Below the pieces are notes generated by a model. It was not told where the DNA came from and did not search any database. It was given only the letters and a program-made list of their open reading frames with translations. Position numbers and translations under genes: made by a program. From Homalodisca vitripennis (lineage: Eukaryota; Arthropoda; Insecta; Hemiptera; Cicadellidae), in contig NC_060207.1 in NCBI RefSeq assembly GCF_021130785.1, forward strand, positions 189,246,001 to 189,310,000: a stretch of DNA of 64,000 bases, written 5' to 3'. The first letter of the stretch is position 1, and each line of letters begins with the position of its first letter. Below are positions 44,670-50,242 of this stretch, piece after piece.

Positions 44670-46956
44670 GAACCTAGGTTTCATCGCTTATATTTATTTG
44701 TCCTGAAATAAATGAACCTTGGTGTGAGAACAACACAAAAGTGCATTGACATGACATTCTTTCAATTCATTAGTCATCTACCCATCTTGCAGACATTTGT
44801 TTGAATTTCAATACATTATGGACAATATTCTGTGCACAAATACTCTTCAAAATTGTGGATCTTTTGTTAAGGGTTATACTTGTTGACCTTAACAAGCTCT
44901 TTCTTCACTGACAAAATATTTGTCTGTCTGATCTTGCATGGTTTGTAGTTCATCTTTCATTCTACACAATTCATGCATGCATTTGCTGAATGGACAAACA
45001 CAAATCACCATACTGCGCTGTCATCCTGCGATAGATTTATATTGATTTGTCATCTTCACTGATCAAGAAACGTTTCACAGCTTTAATGTTTGATAATAGG
45101 GCAGTCATATTATCACTGATGTTGCAGGTAGCTAGTGTGCGGTGGAGTCATTCTGCCATCTAGTGGTTATTATGTGAACCTTAAGAAACAGTTACGCCAC
45201 CTAACAAATCAATCATAACTTATTGAAACTATACAACACTTCTAAGGTTTTCATTTTGATACACCCTCACACATGGGACTATTTTCTATACAATTGACCA
45301 ATCATTATTTCTTCTCTTCTAAAACGAATAACAGGGGTTCTTTGCAGACCTCTTATTACAACATGGATTCCAATTTGACTAAAATGTCTTATGAATCTGA
45401 TGAAGTAAATCATAAACTGGTTTTGAATTCGTCACACCATTCACCCTGTATACTGAAATATGGATCTGGTATGTTATACACATTTTATAGTTGACAATCA
45501 TTGGGTTTTAGAAGACTAAGTTTCGAAATAGTCCGACATAAACCAAATACAAACAGTTTTTTATAATTAATGCATACCAAAAACTGTGTGTAAGGCATGT
45601 TTGTGTTTGTAAAAAGTGGCTGATTGTAATTTGAGTGAAAAATTATGATTTATAATTTTATATTTTGGGAAATTTCAATTAATCCAGAGTAGTATAATTT
45701 ACTTTTCTCCGCAAATCTATACATTCTCTCAAAAATCACCATTGGGAGAGGCTTTAAACTGTAAATTCGTTCCAAAAATACAGTACATATTGGCCACACC
45801 ATTTTTGTTGGGATTGTATTTTCAAGCAATGACAATTTATCAAGGATAAACATGTCTTTATGTTTATGTACATTCTATTAGTTGGTTTTAAAATTCCTGT
45901 AATTTTACACCCTTGAAGACTTCCTAGAAGCATGCAGGGAAGAATGGAGATTCCAAGATGCATCCTGACATTTATTGTCAACAACATTAATTGGGATATA
46001 TTTAACTATTGTGCTTTAAACATATATGACTCGATTACTATTCTTGAAGAATATGCAAATAATGAAATTTGGCTATTCTATATTCTTAAACAGCCATTAT
46101 GCTGTAGGTGCTGGCCAATGATTGCTACAGGATGGGTCAATTCTGGCATGCTGCCAAAGCATTCGACATGCTGGAACGTTTGGATCCGAGCCCCGAGTAT
46201 TGGGAGGGCAAGAGAGGAGCTTGTGCTGGTGTGTTCCAGCTTATCATTGCAGGCAGACAACCCAAGTAAGTGTGTACAATTGCATGATGCCAAGGCATTA
46301 GACAAACTGGAACATTTGGATGTTAGCCTTGAGTATTGAGGGGGAAAGAGAGGAGCTTGTGCTGGGTGTGTTCCAGCTTATCATTGCAGGCAGACAACCC
46401 AAGTAAGTGTGTACCATTGCATGATGCCAAGGCATTAGAAAAACTGGAACATTTGGATGTTAACCTTGAGTATTGAGAAGGAAAGAGAGGAGCTTGTGCT
46501 GGGTGTGTTTCCAACAAAACCATGATTATTTTGTCCTTCAGTTCAATCAATAATCTCCAAGACTCTTTAATAGCTTGTATAAAGATAATAAAACTTCACA
46601 TTTACACATGGCTTTATGTGCTCCCTGAGGATGTAGATGTTAACTCCTATAAAATATAGATACAATTTTGTTTCTTTATTAATTATATCAATAAGTGACA
46701 AAAATAAAATATATATGTATATATCTCCAGTCTTGTAAACTTTAATTATGGTTGTAATGCTTCAAATAATATACGCTACATTGTTTTATAATTAATAAAT
46801 TGTACAAGCTACTGCTTGTACTTAAAAGTGCTGTGTTGTTTTAGGGAGTTGCTAGCTGATGTAATCCAACTTCTGCGAAACACTGCCAATCCACAGGTGG
46901 AAACTATAATATGGACCATGAAGAGGTGGGCCAAGGAAAATAAATTAAATGTCTAG
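792..46956 (+). CDS. TTC26: intraflagellar transport protein 56 (TTC26 / DYF-13), 12 exons
   Basis: TTC26/IFT56 is a peripheral IFT-B subunit that moves a subset of cargo, including motility proteins, along ciliary microtubules. Joining 792-794, 1993-2121, 5322-5516, 11238-11446, 16509-16701, 17768-17923, 25867-25977, 35798-35995, 36209-36317, 37647-37729, 46108-46265 and 46845-46956 gives one continuous 551-residue frame ending in TAG. Every junction is GT-AG and phases match. The protein is alpha-helical TPR-like throughout and aligns colinearly with vertebrate TTC26: [11 protein letters not shown] at the N-terminus, [85 protein letters not shown] and KRWAKEN at the C-terminus. No exon appears missing. 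About 1.65 kb of coding sequence is spread over 46 kb because introns carry many transposons. Three exons have tandemly multiplied edges. Orthology is very secure; exon 3's donor is the least certain boundary. Confidence 0.95.
795..1992 (+). other. TTC26 intron 1, no other feature seen
   Basis: The intron runs from GTGAGT to TTTTTAAATTACAG. It is AT-rich with only short chance frames. I recognise no transposon, RNA gene or conserved exon in it. Confidence 0.6.
1993..2121 (+). CDS. TTC26: TTC26 exon 2, residues 2-44
   Basis: This exon has 43 codons, phase 0 at both ends; acceptor ATTACAG and donor GTAAGT. It contains KPAVGAG and the conserved [18 protein letters not shown] helix pair. Confidence 0.9.
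2761..3245 (+). repeat. dispersed repeat with ACTAGC...CCGCGGCTT start and TATATA tail
   Basis: It begins ACTAGCTGTTTCCCGCGGC and ends near GACAAACACACAAACATTC followed by a TATATA tail. A second copy with the same start and tail layout lies at 47798-48352. This head/tail pair is typical of dispersed retroelement fragments common in arthropods. I see no coding capacity and cannot name the superfamily. The boundaries are approximate. Confidence 0.5.
3772..3850. repeat. (TA)n microsatellite
   Basis: A run of about 79 nt of alternating T and A, with one TATG interruption near 3795. The rest of intron 2 from here to 5321 shows nothing I can assign. Confidence 0.95.
5322..5516 (+). CDS. TTC26: TTC26 exon 3, residues 45-109
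   Basis: It has 65 codons, phase 0 at both ends. The acceptor is TTGTTACAG. It contains [18 protein letters not shown] and [17 protein letters not shown], matching vertebrate TTC26 TPR helices. The donor is AAG|GTTGTG, weak beyond the GT; reading on would stop five codons later, so splicing here is required. Alignment of the next exon leaves no gap, which supports the boundary. Confidence 0.88.
5640..6690 (+). mobile_element. degraded non-LTR retrotransposon reverse transcriptase
   Basis: Decayed RT blocks occur in several frames in the right order: a segment like [11 protein letters not shown] near 5690, a GVP-GSILGS-like block near 5815, an intact [10 protein letters not shown] catalytic motif at 5908-5937, then [10 protein letters not shown] and a C-terminal HVDHI block to 6270. 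No endonuclease remains. Frameshifts and stops show it is long dead. The limits are approximate. Confidence 0.75.
7074..10762 (-). mobile_element. DNA transposon with ~40-bp inverted repeats and DNCGGQN transposase
   Basis: The left end (from 7074) reads GAGGCCATGAGATGCCAAGT, and the reverse complement of the right end (to 10762) reads GGAGGCCATGAGATGCCAAG and continues in register for about 40 bp. AATT flanks both sides (7070-7073 and 10763-10766), a possible 4-bp target duplication. A motif like CTTACCCCACTTGGC recurs near 7087, 7288, 7323, 10548, 10563, 10652 and 10732 in both subterminal regions, as expected of transposase-binding sites. A transposase-like gene lies inside on the - strand. 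I cannot assign the superfamily with certainty. Confidence 0.8.
7557..9545 (-). pseudogene. transposase-like gene of the 7.1-10.8 kb element
   Basis: Conserved blocks run in order on the - strand. First is an acidic N-terminus ([15 protein letters not shown], near 9530). Next come [15 protein letters not shown] (near 9230), [18 protein letters not shown] (near 8920), [16 protein letters not shown] (near 8520), [16 protein letters not shown] (near 8440) and [11 protein letters not shown] (near 8280). A C-terminal part ends [11 protein letters not shown] at about 7558. The block at 7690 ends at a GTAAGT-like donor, so the last part may be a separate exon. The spaced aspartates (FDLQK and SDNCGG) fit a DDE-type nuclease. 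The family is widespread in insect genomes as uncharacterised multicopy proteins. Frames are broken between blocks, so this copy looks inactive. Confidence 0.7.
11026..11237 (+). repeat. two 108-bp tandem copies of the 5' edge of TTC26 exon 4
   Basis: Units start at about 11026 (partial), 11130 and 11238 (the real exon). The period is exactly 108 bp (36 codons). Each unit repeats the start of exon 4 (AGCTCCAGCAAGTCGCCTG) and then about 55 bp of former intron ending CCAATACTCCAACAG, the acceptor itself. The acceptor at 11129 is identical to the real one at 11237. The frame stays open across all copies, so using 11129 would add 36 residues in frame. Confidence 0.9.
11238..11446 (+). CDS. TTC26: TTC26 exon 4, residues 110-179
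   Basis: The exon starts phase 0 at ATT CTA GAC ([20 protein letters not shown]) and ends two bases into an Arg codon before GTAAGA. It contains [20 protein letters not shown], almost identical to vertebrate TTC26. I chose this start because alignment then has no gap. An upstream duplicate acceptor at 11129 would be in frame. Confidence 0.9.
11447..13080 (+). other. intron 4, first part: nothing assigned
   Basis: AT-rich intron with short unrelated frames only. I saw no retrotransposon motif, inverted repeat or RNA gene that I could support. Confidence 0.5.
13085..14410 (-). mobile_element. mariner transposon, inactive copy
   Basis: Terminal repeats begin CGAGGCAAATTTATAAAGTA on the left and CGAGGCATATTCGTAAAGTA on the right (reverse complement), flanked by TA. 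On the - strand, decayed transposase blocks include [11 protein letters not shown] near 13880 and [17 protein letters not shown] near 13400, the catalytic signature region of mariner transposases. Several frameshifts and stops interrupt the roughly 345-residue protein normal for the family. The element sits in TTC26 intron 4. Confidence 0.88.
14413..15429 (+). other. intron 4, middle part: nothing assigned
   Basis: AT-rich sequence between the mariner copy and the exon 5-derived array. No coding or repeat signature recognised. Confidence 0.5.
15430..16504 (+). repeat. 96-bp exon-derived tandem array: 11 copies of the 5' edge of TTC26 exon 5
   Basis: Units begin at the acceptor GCAG or GCAT at 15451, 15547, 15643, 15739, 15833, 15929, 16025, 16121, 16217, 16313 and 16409; the real exon acceptor is the twelfth at 16505. 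Spacing is 96 bp except one 94-bp step. Each unit carries about 75 bp of exon 5 start, then TTATGTAACAGTTTGGTTGC-type spacer ending in the next acceptor. AG is kept in units 1, 4, 5 and 7-11 and lost (GCAT) in 2, 3 and 6. Units 8-11 are nearly identical; the 5' units are more diverged. Most units keep the exon frame until an in-frame TAA in the spacer. Confidence 0.95.
16509..16701 (+). CDS. TTC26: TTC26 exon 5, residues 179-243
   Basis: The first base completes Arg179; 64 codons follow ([20 protein letters not shown], then [20 protein letters not shown]) to ATG before the donor GTGTGC. This is the most conserved part of the protein. It is the only unit of the 96-bp series that reads through into unique exon sequence. 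Confidence 0.95.
16702..17767 (+). other. TTC26 intron 5: nothing assigned
   Basis: AT-rich intron with no recognisable transposon, RNA gene or conserved frame. Confidence 0.55.
17768..17923 (+). CDS. TTC26: TTC26 exon 6, residues 244-295
   Basis: It has 52 codons, phase 0 at both ends, with acceptor ATTTCACAG and donor GTAGGT. It contains [20 protein letters not shown] and [17 protein letters not shown], near-identical to vertebrate TTC26. Confidence 0.95.
19274..21381 (-). mobile_element. 5'-truncated CR1/L2-group non-LTR retrotransposon
   Basis: It is inserted in the IS630-type element. The 3' end on the - strand has AATAAA then a short ATTGTATTGTATTG tail rather than poly(A). TTATTA on both sides (19268-19273 and 21382-21387) is a likely target duplication. 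Only the last part of ORF2 is present, so reverse transcription stopped before the endonuclease region. Group placement rests on the RT C-terminus and the microsatellite tail. Confidence 0.85.
19363..21378 (-). pseudogene. LINE ORF2 fragment: linker and reverse transcriptase
   Basis: Two frames cover one protein: 20831-21378 (basic linker with [12 protein letters not shown] and ELKTKK) and 19363-20814 (RT). They are separated by a single-base change in an A-run near 20855. RT motifs are complete: [97 protein letters not shown]. The C-terminal [11 protein letters not shown] and [12 protein letters not shown] close it. No endonuclease domain remains. The RT is well preserved, so insertion was relatively recent. 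Confidence 0.88.
22540..25790 (+). mobile_element. old LINE relic with endonuclease and reverse transcriptase remains
   Basis: Blocks in order on the + strand in changing frames: [17 protein letters not shown] near 23640, [14 protein letters not shown] near 23855 (endonuclease GD-N-D motif), [10 protein letters not shown] near 24010, LDHTGQL near 24075, [11 protein letters not shown] near 24945, [20 protein letters not shown] near 25025, and a degraded GVPQG-like block near 25315. The YADD motif is lost. It is the same general type as the other LINEs here but far more decayed. The 5' limit is uncertain. Confidence 0.7.
25867..25977 (+). CDS. TTC26: TTC26 exon 7, residues 296-332
   Basis: It has 37 codons, phase 0 at both ends; acceptor TGTTTCAG, donor GTAAGT. 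It contains [20 protein letters not shown], matching vertebrate TTC26. Confidence 0.95.
25978..27118 (+). other. intron 7, first part: nothing assigned
   Basis: There is no coding or repeat signature I can support before the hAT target duplication at 27119. Confidence 0.5.
27127..30985 (-). mobile_element. hAT transposon with 8-bp target duplication
   Basis: An 8-bp direct repeat CATTGAGT (27119-27126 and 30986-30993) flanks ends CAGTGGCGTATATAG and, on the reverse complement of the right side, CAAGGGCGTATATAAG. Long G/C homopolymer-rich stretches lie just inside both ends. The interior carries a hAT transposase relic on the - strand. TSD length and terminal CA(G/A)NGGCG fit hAT. Element length is 3859 bp. 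Confidence 0.93.
27961..30350 (-). pseudogene. hAT transposase relic (ZMYM/TTF zinc-finger type)
   Basis: Reading down the - strand: a TTF-type zinc-finger region with [19 protein letters not shown] and GNHQSLGS near 29960, a [14 protein letters not shown] block and [12 protein letters not shown] near 29170 (central catalytic region), [17 protein letters not shown] near 28870, and a C-terminal dimerisation region at 27961-28386 with [20 protein letters not shown] followed by HRD. It resembles the 52-kDa repressor/ZMYM-like hAT transposases common in insects. Several shifts and stops break the frame; inactive. Confidence 0.85.
30994..31395 (+). other. AT-rich spacer, nothing assigned
   Basis: This lies between the hAT and the next LINE. 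It may contain the 5' end of that LINE, whose start I cannot fix. Confidence 0.4.
31396..34971 (+). mobile_element. CR1/L2-group LINE with near-intact reverse transcriptase
   Basis: It contains the tail of ORF1 (31423-31755, ending in a block [16 protein letters not shown]), then ORF2. The endonuclease at 31896-32600 has [32 protein letters not shown] and [10 protein letters not shown]. The linker runs 32603-33420, and the RT at 33476-34855 is open for 459 residues: [60 protein letters not shown], and C-terminal [12 protein letters not shown] and [10 protein letters not shown]. Frameshifts near 32540, 32980 and 33415 break ORF2; near 32540 a short deletion also removed part of the endonuclease before SIDCVCTN. 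An A-rich tail lies at 34949-34971. Compared with the LINE at 39.3-43.9 kb it lacks the PWWP part of ORF1, so it is 5'-truncated. Confidence 0.87.
34972..35330 (-). mobile_element. 3' fragment of another LINE (RT C-terminus)
   Basis: On the - strand two overlapping frames encode RT C-terminal blocks: [36 protein letters not shown], then [17 protein letters not shown] and a weakened PLYT block where the family has PFYS. It differs from the adjacent + strand LINE in sequence, so it is a separate insertion, abutting it tail to tail. Confidence 0.7.
35331..35797 (+). other. end of intron 7, nothing assigned
   Basis: AT-rich intron leading into the exon 8 acceptor TTTGGTTCCCAG; no feature recognised. 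Confidence 0.5.
35798..35995 (+). CDS. TTC26: TTC26 exon 8, residues 333-398
   Basis: It has 66 codons, phase 0 at both ends, with donor GTAAAG. It contains [32 protein letters not shown] and [11 protein letters not shown], matching vertebrate TTC26 closely. Confidence 0.95.
36209..36317 (+). CDS. TTC26: TTC26 exon 9, residues 399-435 (first base)
   Basis: It starts phase 0 after GATTTCAG ([20 protein letters not shown]) and ends one base into a Tyr codon before GTGAGT. It contains [12 protein letters not shown]. Confidence 0.95.
36318..37646 (+). other. TTC26 intron 9: nothing assigned
   Basis: AT-rich intron without recognisable elements. A 14-nt sequence bounded by AG and GT near 36761-36774 was considered as a micro-exon and rejected. 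Confidence 0.55.
37647..37729 (+). CDS. TTC26: TTC26 exon 10, residues 435-462
   Basis: Two bases complete Tyr435, then [20 protein letters not shown] and SFSLLQ follow, ending phase 0 before GTAACA. Acceptor is TTTGTATTTAG. Alignment with vertebrate TTC26 is gap-free. Confidence 0.93.
37812..38212. mobile_element. MITE with CAGGG(T/A)TGCTACAGG ends
   Basis: The left end reads CAGGGTTGCTACAGG and the right end, reverse-complemented, CAGGGATGCTACAGG. Just inside, both ends repeat CCCTGACTTTTCCCTGATTT-type motifs. There is no coding capacity. Terminal CAGGG suggests a hAT-type non-autonomous element, but the flanking 8 bp do not match each other, so the target duplication is unproven. Confidence 0.75.
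38213..39289 (+). other. intron 10 stretch, nothing assigned
   Basis: AT-rich, no recognised repeat or frame; the 5' end of the following LINE may lie in the last part. Confidence 0.45.
39370..40250 (+). pseudogene. LINE ORF1 with N-terminal PWWP domain and coiled coil
   Basis: ATG at 39370 opens [20 protein letters not shown], the beta-barrel start of a PWWP domain with the AHWP form of the signature. After one frame change near 39500 it continues [16 protein letters not shown] and [11 protein letters not shown], then FNDALIEAE, matching the second half of PWWP domains in HDGF/LEDGF-type proteins. Beyond about 39840 comes a lysine/glutamate-rich stretch with heptad-like spacing ([19 protein letters not shown]) that looks like a coiled coil. 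PWWP domains bind H3K36-methylated nucleosomes and DNA. ORF1 proteins of LINEs normally carry RRM, PHD or CCHC modules, so this fusion is notable. The frame is broken here. Confidence 0.75.
40950..43815 (+). pseudogene. LINE ORF2 relic: endonuclease and reverse transcriptase
   Basis: Endonuclease blocks: [18 protein letters not shown] near 40955, [14 protein letters not shown] near 41220, [12 protein letters not shown] near 41375, [11 protein letters not shown] at 41505-41535, [13 protein letters not shown] near 41575. RT blocks: [18 protein letters not shown] near 42490, [11 protein letters not shown] near 42710, [16 protein letters not shown] near 42905, [11 protein letters not shown] near 43005, then [17 protein letters not shown] near 43670 and [13 protein letters not shown] before a TAG at 43813-43815. 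At least a dozen frame changes and stops; non-functional. Confidence 0.85.
43914..46107 (+). other. end of intron 10; 54-nt poly-T run at 44613-44666
   Basis: The only clear structure is the poly-T run. On the - strand an AATAAA lies some tens of bases before the corresponding poly-A, as after a retrotransposed transcript, but I cannot recognise a source gene. The rest shows no assignable feature. Confidence 0.5.
46108..46265 (+). CDS. TTC26: TTC26 exon 11, residues 463-515 (first two bases)
   Basis: It starts phase 0 after CTGTAG with [20 protein letters not shown], then [20 protein letters not shown] and [10 protein letters not shown], ending two bases into Lys515 before GTAAGT. It is strongly conserved. 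Its 3' half and donor are duplicated just downstream. Confidence 0.95.
46266..46512 (+). repeat. two tandem copies of the 3' edge and donor of TTC26 exon 11
   Basis: Real-exon sequence from 46147 (CATGCTGCCAAAGC) recurs from 46283 and 46420, a 136-137 bp period. The first copy repeats about 120 bp of exon 11 including CAGACAACCC-AA|GTAAGT with its donor at 46403. The second copy stops near 46510, before the donor. Both copies carry an in-frame stop (GAGTATTGA where the exon has a Trp codon) and small indels, so they are not exons. Confidence 0.92.
46845..46956 (+). CDS. TTC26: TTC26 exon 12 (terminal), residues 515-551
   Basis: The first base completes Lys515; then [20 protein letters not shown] and [14 protein letters not shown] precede TAG at 46954-46956. 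Acceptor TGTTGTTTTAG. The KRWAKEN ending matches vertebrate TTC26. Confidence 0.95.
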
Positions 46957-46993
46957 CTGAATGTATATATGCGTTCAACATTATAACTGTGTA

Positions 46994-46999
46994 AATAAA
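46994..46999 (+). promoter_or_regulatory. TTC26 poly(A) signal
   Basis: AATAAA begins 38 bp after the stop codon and is the first such hexamer downstream, implying a very short 3' UTR. Confidence 0.75.
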
Positions 47000-47797
47000 A
47001 ATTATTATTCATACTAATTTGTTTTTTATTGAAACATAAATAAATTTCAAACATAACTGATTATTATTAATTACTTTGAAATCAAACTGACTGCCCTTAG
47101 TATTTTCCTTAAAGGCCAAGCAGTTTTTGTCCCGATTTTGCAAGCTTTCTTTCTAAAATTTGTAAAAAAATAGTTTTTTTACTGTAAACGTAACTGTATT
47201 TGGAATAATTTTCTTCATAATGAACAGTATAATACAATAATAAGTAACTAAGGTAAATATTTTCATTTTAATTTTTTACGGTGAGTGTGGAAATATTTTT
47301 TAATTTTTTGCAAGTGAAAAAGGGGAGGGGTATGCCTGGACAGTATAGTTAAGTATATACATTTCAAATTCAAAGATAGCGTAAAGGTCACAAATTTAGT
47401 TTAGTTTTAGAAAACGAATAGTTTTGTATGAGCCTTTGGGTAAATAAATTAGTTTTAGCGCAAAAATTAGCTCAAAGCAGTACATGGGTTTCGTGATCAA
47501 AAACACACAAGTTTGTAATAATGTTTATAAATTGTTATAAACTTTAAACCTAACTATATTTGCTATCATTTTATTTACAGTAAACTAGAGAGAACTATAA
47601 TAATAAATATTGTAAGAAGACCTAAGCTTTTTATTTTTATGGTTAGTAGAAGCCAAAATATTGTTATAATACATTTCTAAAAAAAGGAATAATTACCTGA
47701 TAAAAACAGTTATTCTAATAATGTTTTGGGGTTTCGTACAATTTTATAATAACCTAAAAGTAATAAATTCAGTATAGTTTTATATATATATATATGT
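47000..47797 (+). other. intergenic, nothing assigned
   Basis: AT-rich sequence with no recognised gene or repeat. Confidence 0.5.
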
Positions 47798-48322
47798 ACT
47801 AGCAGTTGCCTGCGGCTTCACACGCAATTTCTTGTTGAAAAAACAGTACACTATATTCACGTATTCTTTTTCTATAACATTCTTAACATTCCTGACATAA
47901 TTGATAGTCGTTCCTTCGTGAGCCTCTCGGGCGTATTATGAAGATATGTACCATATTTCCTGCCCCTATCTTAAAATTAATTTTCTGTCTAAGATATTTC
48001 TAGTATTATTGTGGAGTTTGCTTTGTGCTCCGATCAAAAAAATCTATCAACAAAAACCTCACTTCAGCTGAAAGTATTAACAGCTGTTAAGTATCAGTTC
48101 GCTTTGTATTACGTGTCATAGCGCAGTCTGTCGGATCCAATATAAAACACTCCAACATCAACAACAATATTTATAATTAAAAAATTAATTAAATAAACTA
48201 TTTAAATTGGACCAAATTGTGAATTTGAACCATTTTCAAATCCCCTTCAACACACACAAAATTTTTGTCAAAATCGGTCCAGTCGTTTAGGAGGAGTTCA
48301 GTCACATACATACAAACACAAG

Positions 48323-48352
<30 letters not shown>
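47798..48352 (+). repeat. second copy of the ACTAGC...GCGGCTTC dispersed repeat
   Basis: It begins ACTAGCAGTTGCCTGCGGCT and ends with a conserved AAATCGGTCCAGTCGTTTAG-type block, then ACATACAAACACAAGAAATA and a (TA)n tail at 48325-48352. It has the same head as the repeat at 2761. This head and tail arrangement is common in arthropod genomes. No coding sequence is visible. Confidence 0.6.
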
Positions 48353-48356
<4 letters not shown>

Positions 48357-48992
48357 ATGAACAAAATTAATAACAATAAAGGGGTTGGCTGAAAATTGGA
48401 TTAGTACTAATATAGATACATGAAAATAATTTAGTGAGAAGAACCAGTTAGTGGAACTGATAAGTTTACAAGGCATTGTACCCAAAACAGAAACACAAAA
48501 TTGCTTAAGATGTGCTGATATTCATACAGACTCTTCTGATAATGATTGACAAGAAAATGAAATGGAGAATACTACAGTTCCATATACAATGTCAGAGAAT
48601 TTGTAAAGTAAATCTGTTCATAGTGGAAGCTACATCTTAATGCATTTGCTTAGTTCAAAAAGAAATGAGTATCAGTATAGGGCAGCATATCTAACCCAAT
48701 TAAAGTCAAATGAAGAAATCTATATTCTTTTTTAAATTATGGATAGGATAATGAAAAACTTTTCATGCCAAGTGGAGATGAAATGATTGAGCCATTGAAA
48801 TACTTTTAAATATTCAAAGGGCCCCATGCCACAATTATTGAGGACAGGGTAACCTTTTGTAATGCTGTCAACATTTTTTACAATAACTTTTAAGAGAAAT
48901 TTGTAGTCTTAGTTTTAAAAATCGGCAACTAGTTAAGCAATAGCTATCCATTTGGCTATGTTAATGTTAAGCTTTTAAACATTATTCAAACC
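48353..48992 (+). other. intergenic, nothing assigned
   Basis: No supportable gene, RNA or repeat; a few short broken frames only. Confidence 0.45.
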
Positions 48993-50242
48993 TTAAAATT
49001 TAACTTGAGAATCACTGTTTTTTTAACACTTTTGTATTTTGCAATGGTATTATAATCTATTCCAGTAATCCGAGCAATGGATTAACTAGATTAAATACTG
49101 TTTATCAAATAAACTATTTTAAGGTCTATTCACACACATCAGTTGAGTCACAGTTCCGTCACAGTTTAGTCTCAGTTCAGTCACAGTTCCGTCCGGAATT
49201 CGTCAGTCAACTGTCCGTCAGTTGGCTTCAGTCAGTCGTCAGTCACTTTATACAGTGATCTTACAGTCAAGCTTATTTTATCATGAGTGAATTAAATTGG
49301 ATAATATATAATTACCTCAATGGCTGATTTTACTATAGTTGAGTTAGCTGCAATAGCGATAACCTTAGATGACGAAGAGATTGAAAATAAGAGAAAAAAA
49401 GTGGAAGGATATGGGTTCATGATTTATGGAAGAAGAGGGAAAGTCAGGGAGAGTTCATCACTTTAAGGGACTAATGGACGATGACGATGAAACTAAGTTC
49501 TTTAAATATTTTATCCTTAAATAACAACAATTACTTACCATCTAAATTCATTTCAGCACCTATCTTCTCCCAAATTTCATTCTTCACAGACGAGTCCATG
49601 TACTTAGCGTTAGACATATCATACAAAACTATATTTTTGCGAACAGATTCCATCAATTTTTCATCGTTCATCTTGATGATCGTAACAAACTGTATTTAAA
49701 ATATAAACTGAACACAGAAATACAACTTTTATGTAAAAACGCAATCCTTTAAAATAGCAAACACATCCGTCATGCGTCCGAACAATCAAAAATATCGGTG
49801 GGAAGAAATCTGAAAATGACTGACGGACGCCGGCAGAGCGACTGACGGATCTGCGCCGGAACTGAGCCGGATGAGTGTAGATAGCGCAACAGGAAATCCA
49901 TTATAGAATACATTTTTTGACTGTGACGTGACTGATGTGACTGACCTGTGACGCGCCGGAACTGATGTGTGTGAATGTGAATTGACCTTTAACTGAATTG
50001 TGTTCACATCCTAAACAAATCCATGTAATGTCTGTAACAGGAGTTAATAGTTTTAAAATTTAACTTGAGAATCACTGTTTTTTAATCACTTTTGTATTTT
50101 GCAATGGTATTATAATCTATTCCAGTAATCCGAGCAATGGATTAACTAGATTAAATACTGTTTATAAAATAAACTATTTTAACTGAATTGTGTTCACATC
50201 CTAAACAAATCCATGTAATGTCTGTAACAGGAGTTAATAGTT
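48993..50242 (+). repeat. 190-bp tandem duplication, one copy interrupted by a transposon
   Basis: Copy 1 is 48993-49122 plus 49993-50052; copy 2 is 50053-50242. Net unit length is 190 bp in both, with only a few differences. Copy 2 reads straight through the point where copy 1 holds the 865-bp element at 49123-49987, so it preserves the empty site. Confidence 0.93.
49123..49987 (+). mobile_element. non-autonomous Harbinger-type element with transposase and MADF exon remnants
   Basis: Ends are GGTCTATTCACACACATCAG and (reverse complement of right) GGTCAATTCACATTCACACA, with a shared ACACACATCAGTT core inside. Comparison with the empty site gives a TTTAA duplication (49118-49122 and 49988-49992); a 3-bp TTA/TAA duplication with slippage would also fit. 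Inside, the + strand has a transposase-start-like frame (from 49320; later block MDDDDETKFFKYF) and the - strand 49539-49671 encodes a MADF-like block (SVRKNIVLYDMSNAKYMDSS, then EIWEKIGAEMNLD) ending at a GTAAGT donor. Divergent transposase plus MADF/Myb genes is the PIF/Harbinger layout; the middle is deleted. Confidence 0.75.

Noticed and set aside
44667..45240. Mariner-like transposase relic on the - strand (short matches resembling SARWV and SDET)
   Set aside because: Two short matches in broken frames without terminal repeats are not enough.
46078..46550. Two - strand frames with repeated NALASCN...[10 protein letters not shown] segments
   Set aside because: Antisense of exon 11 and its duplicated 3' edge.
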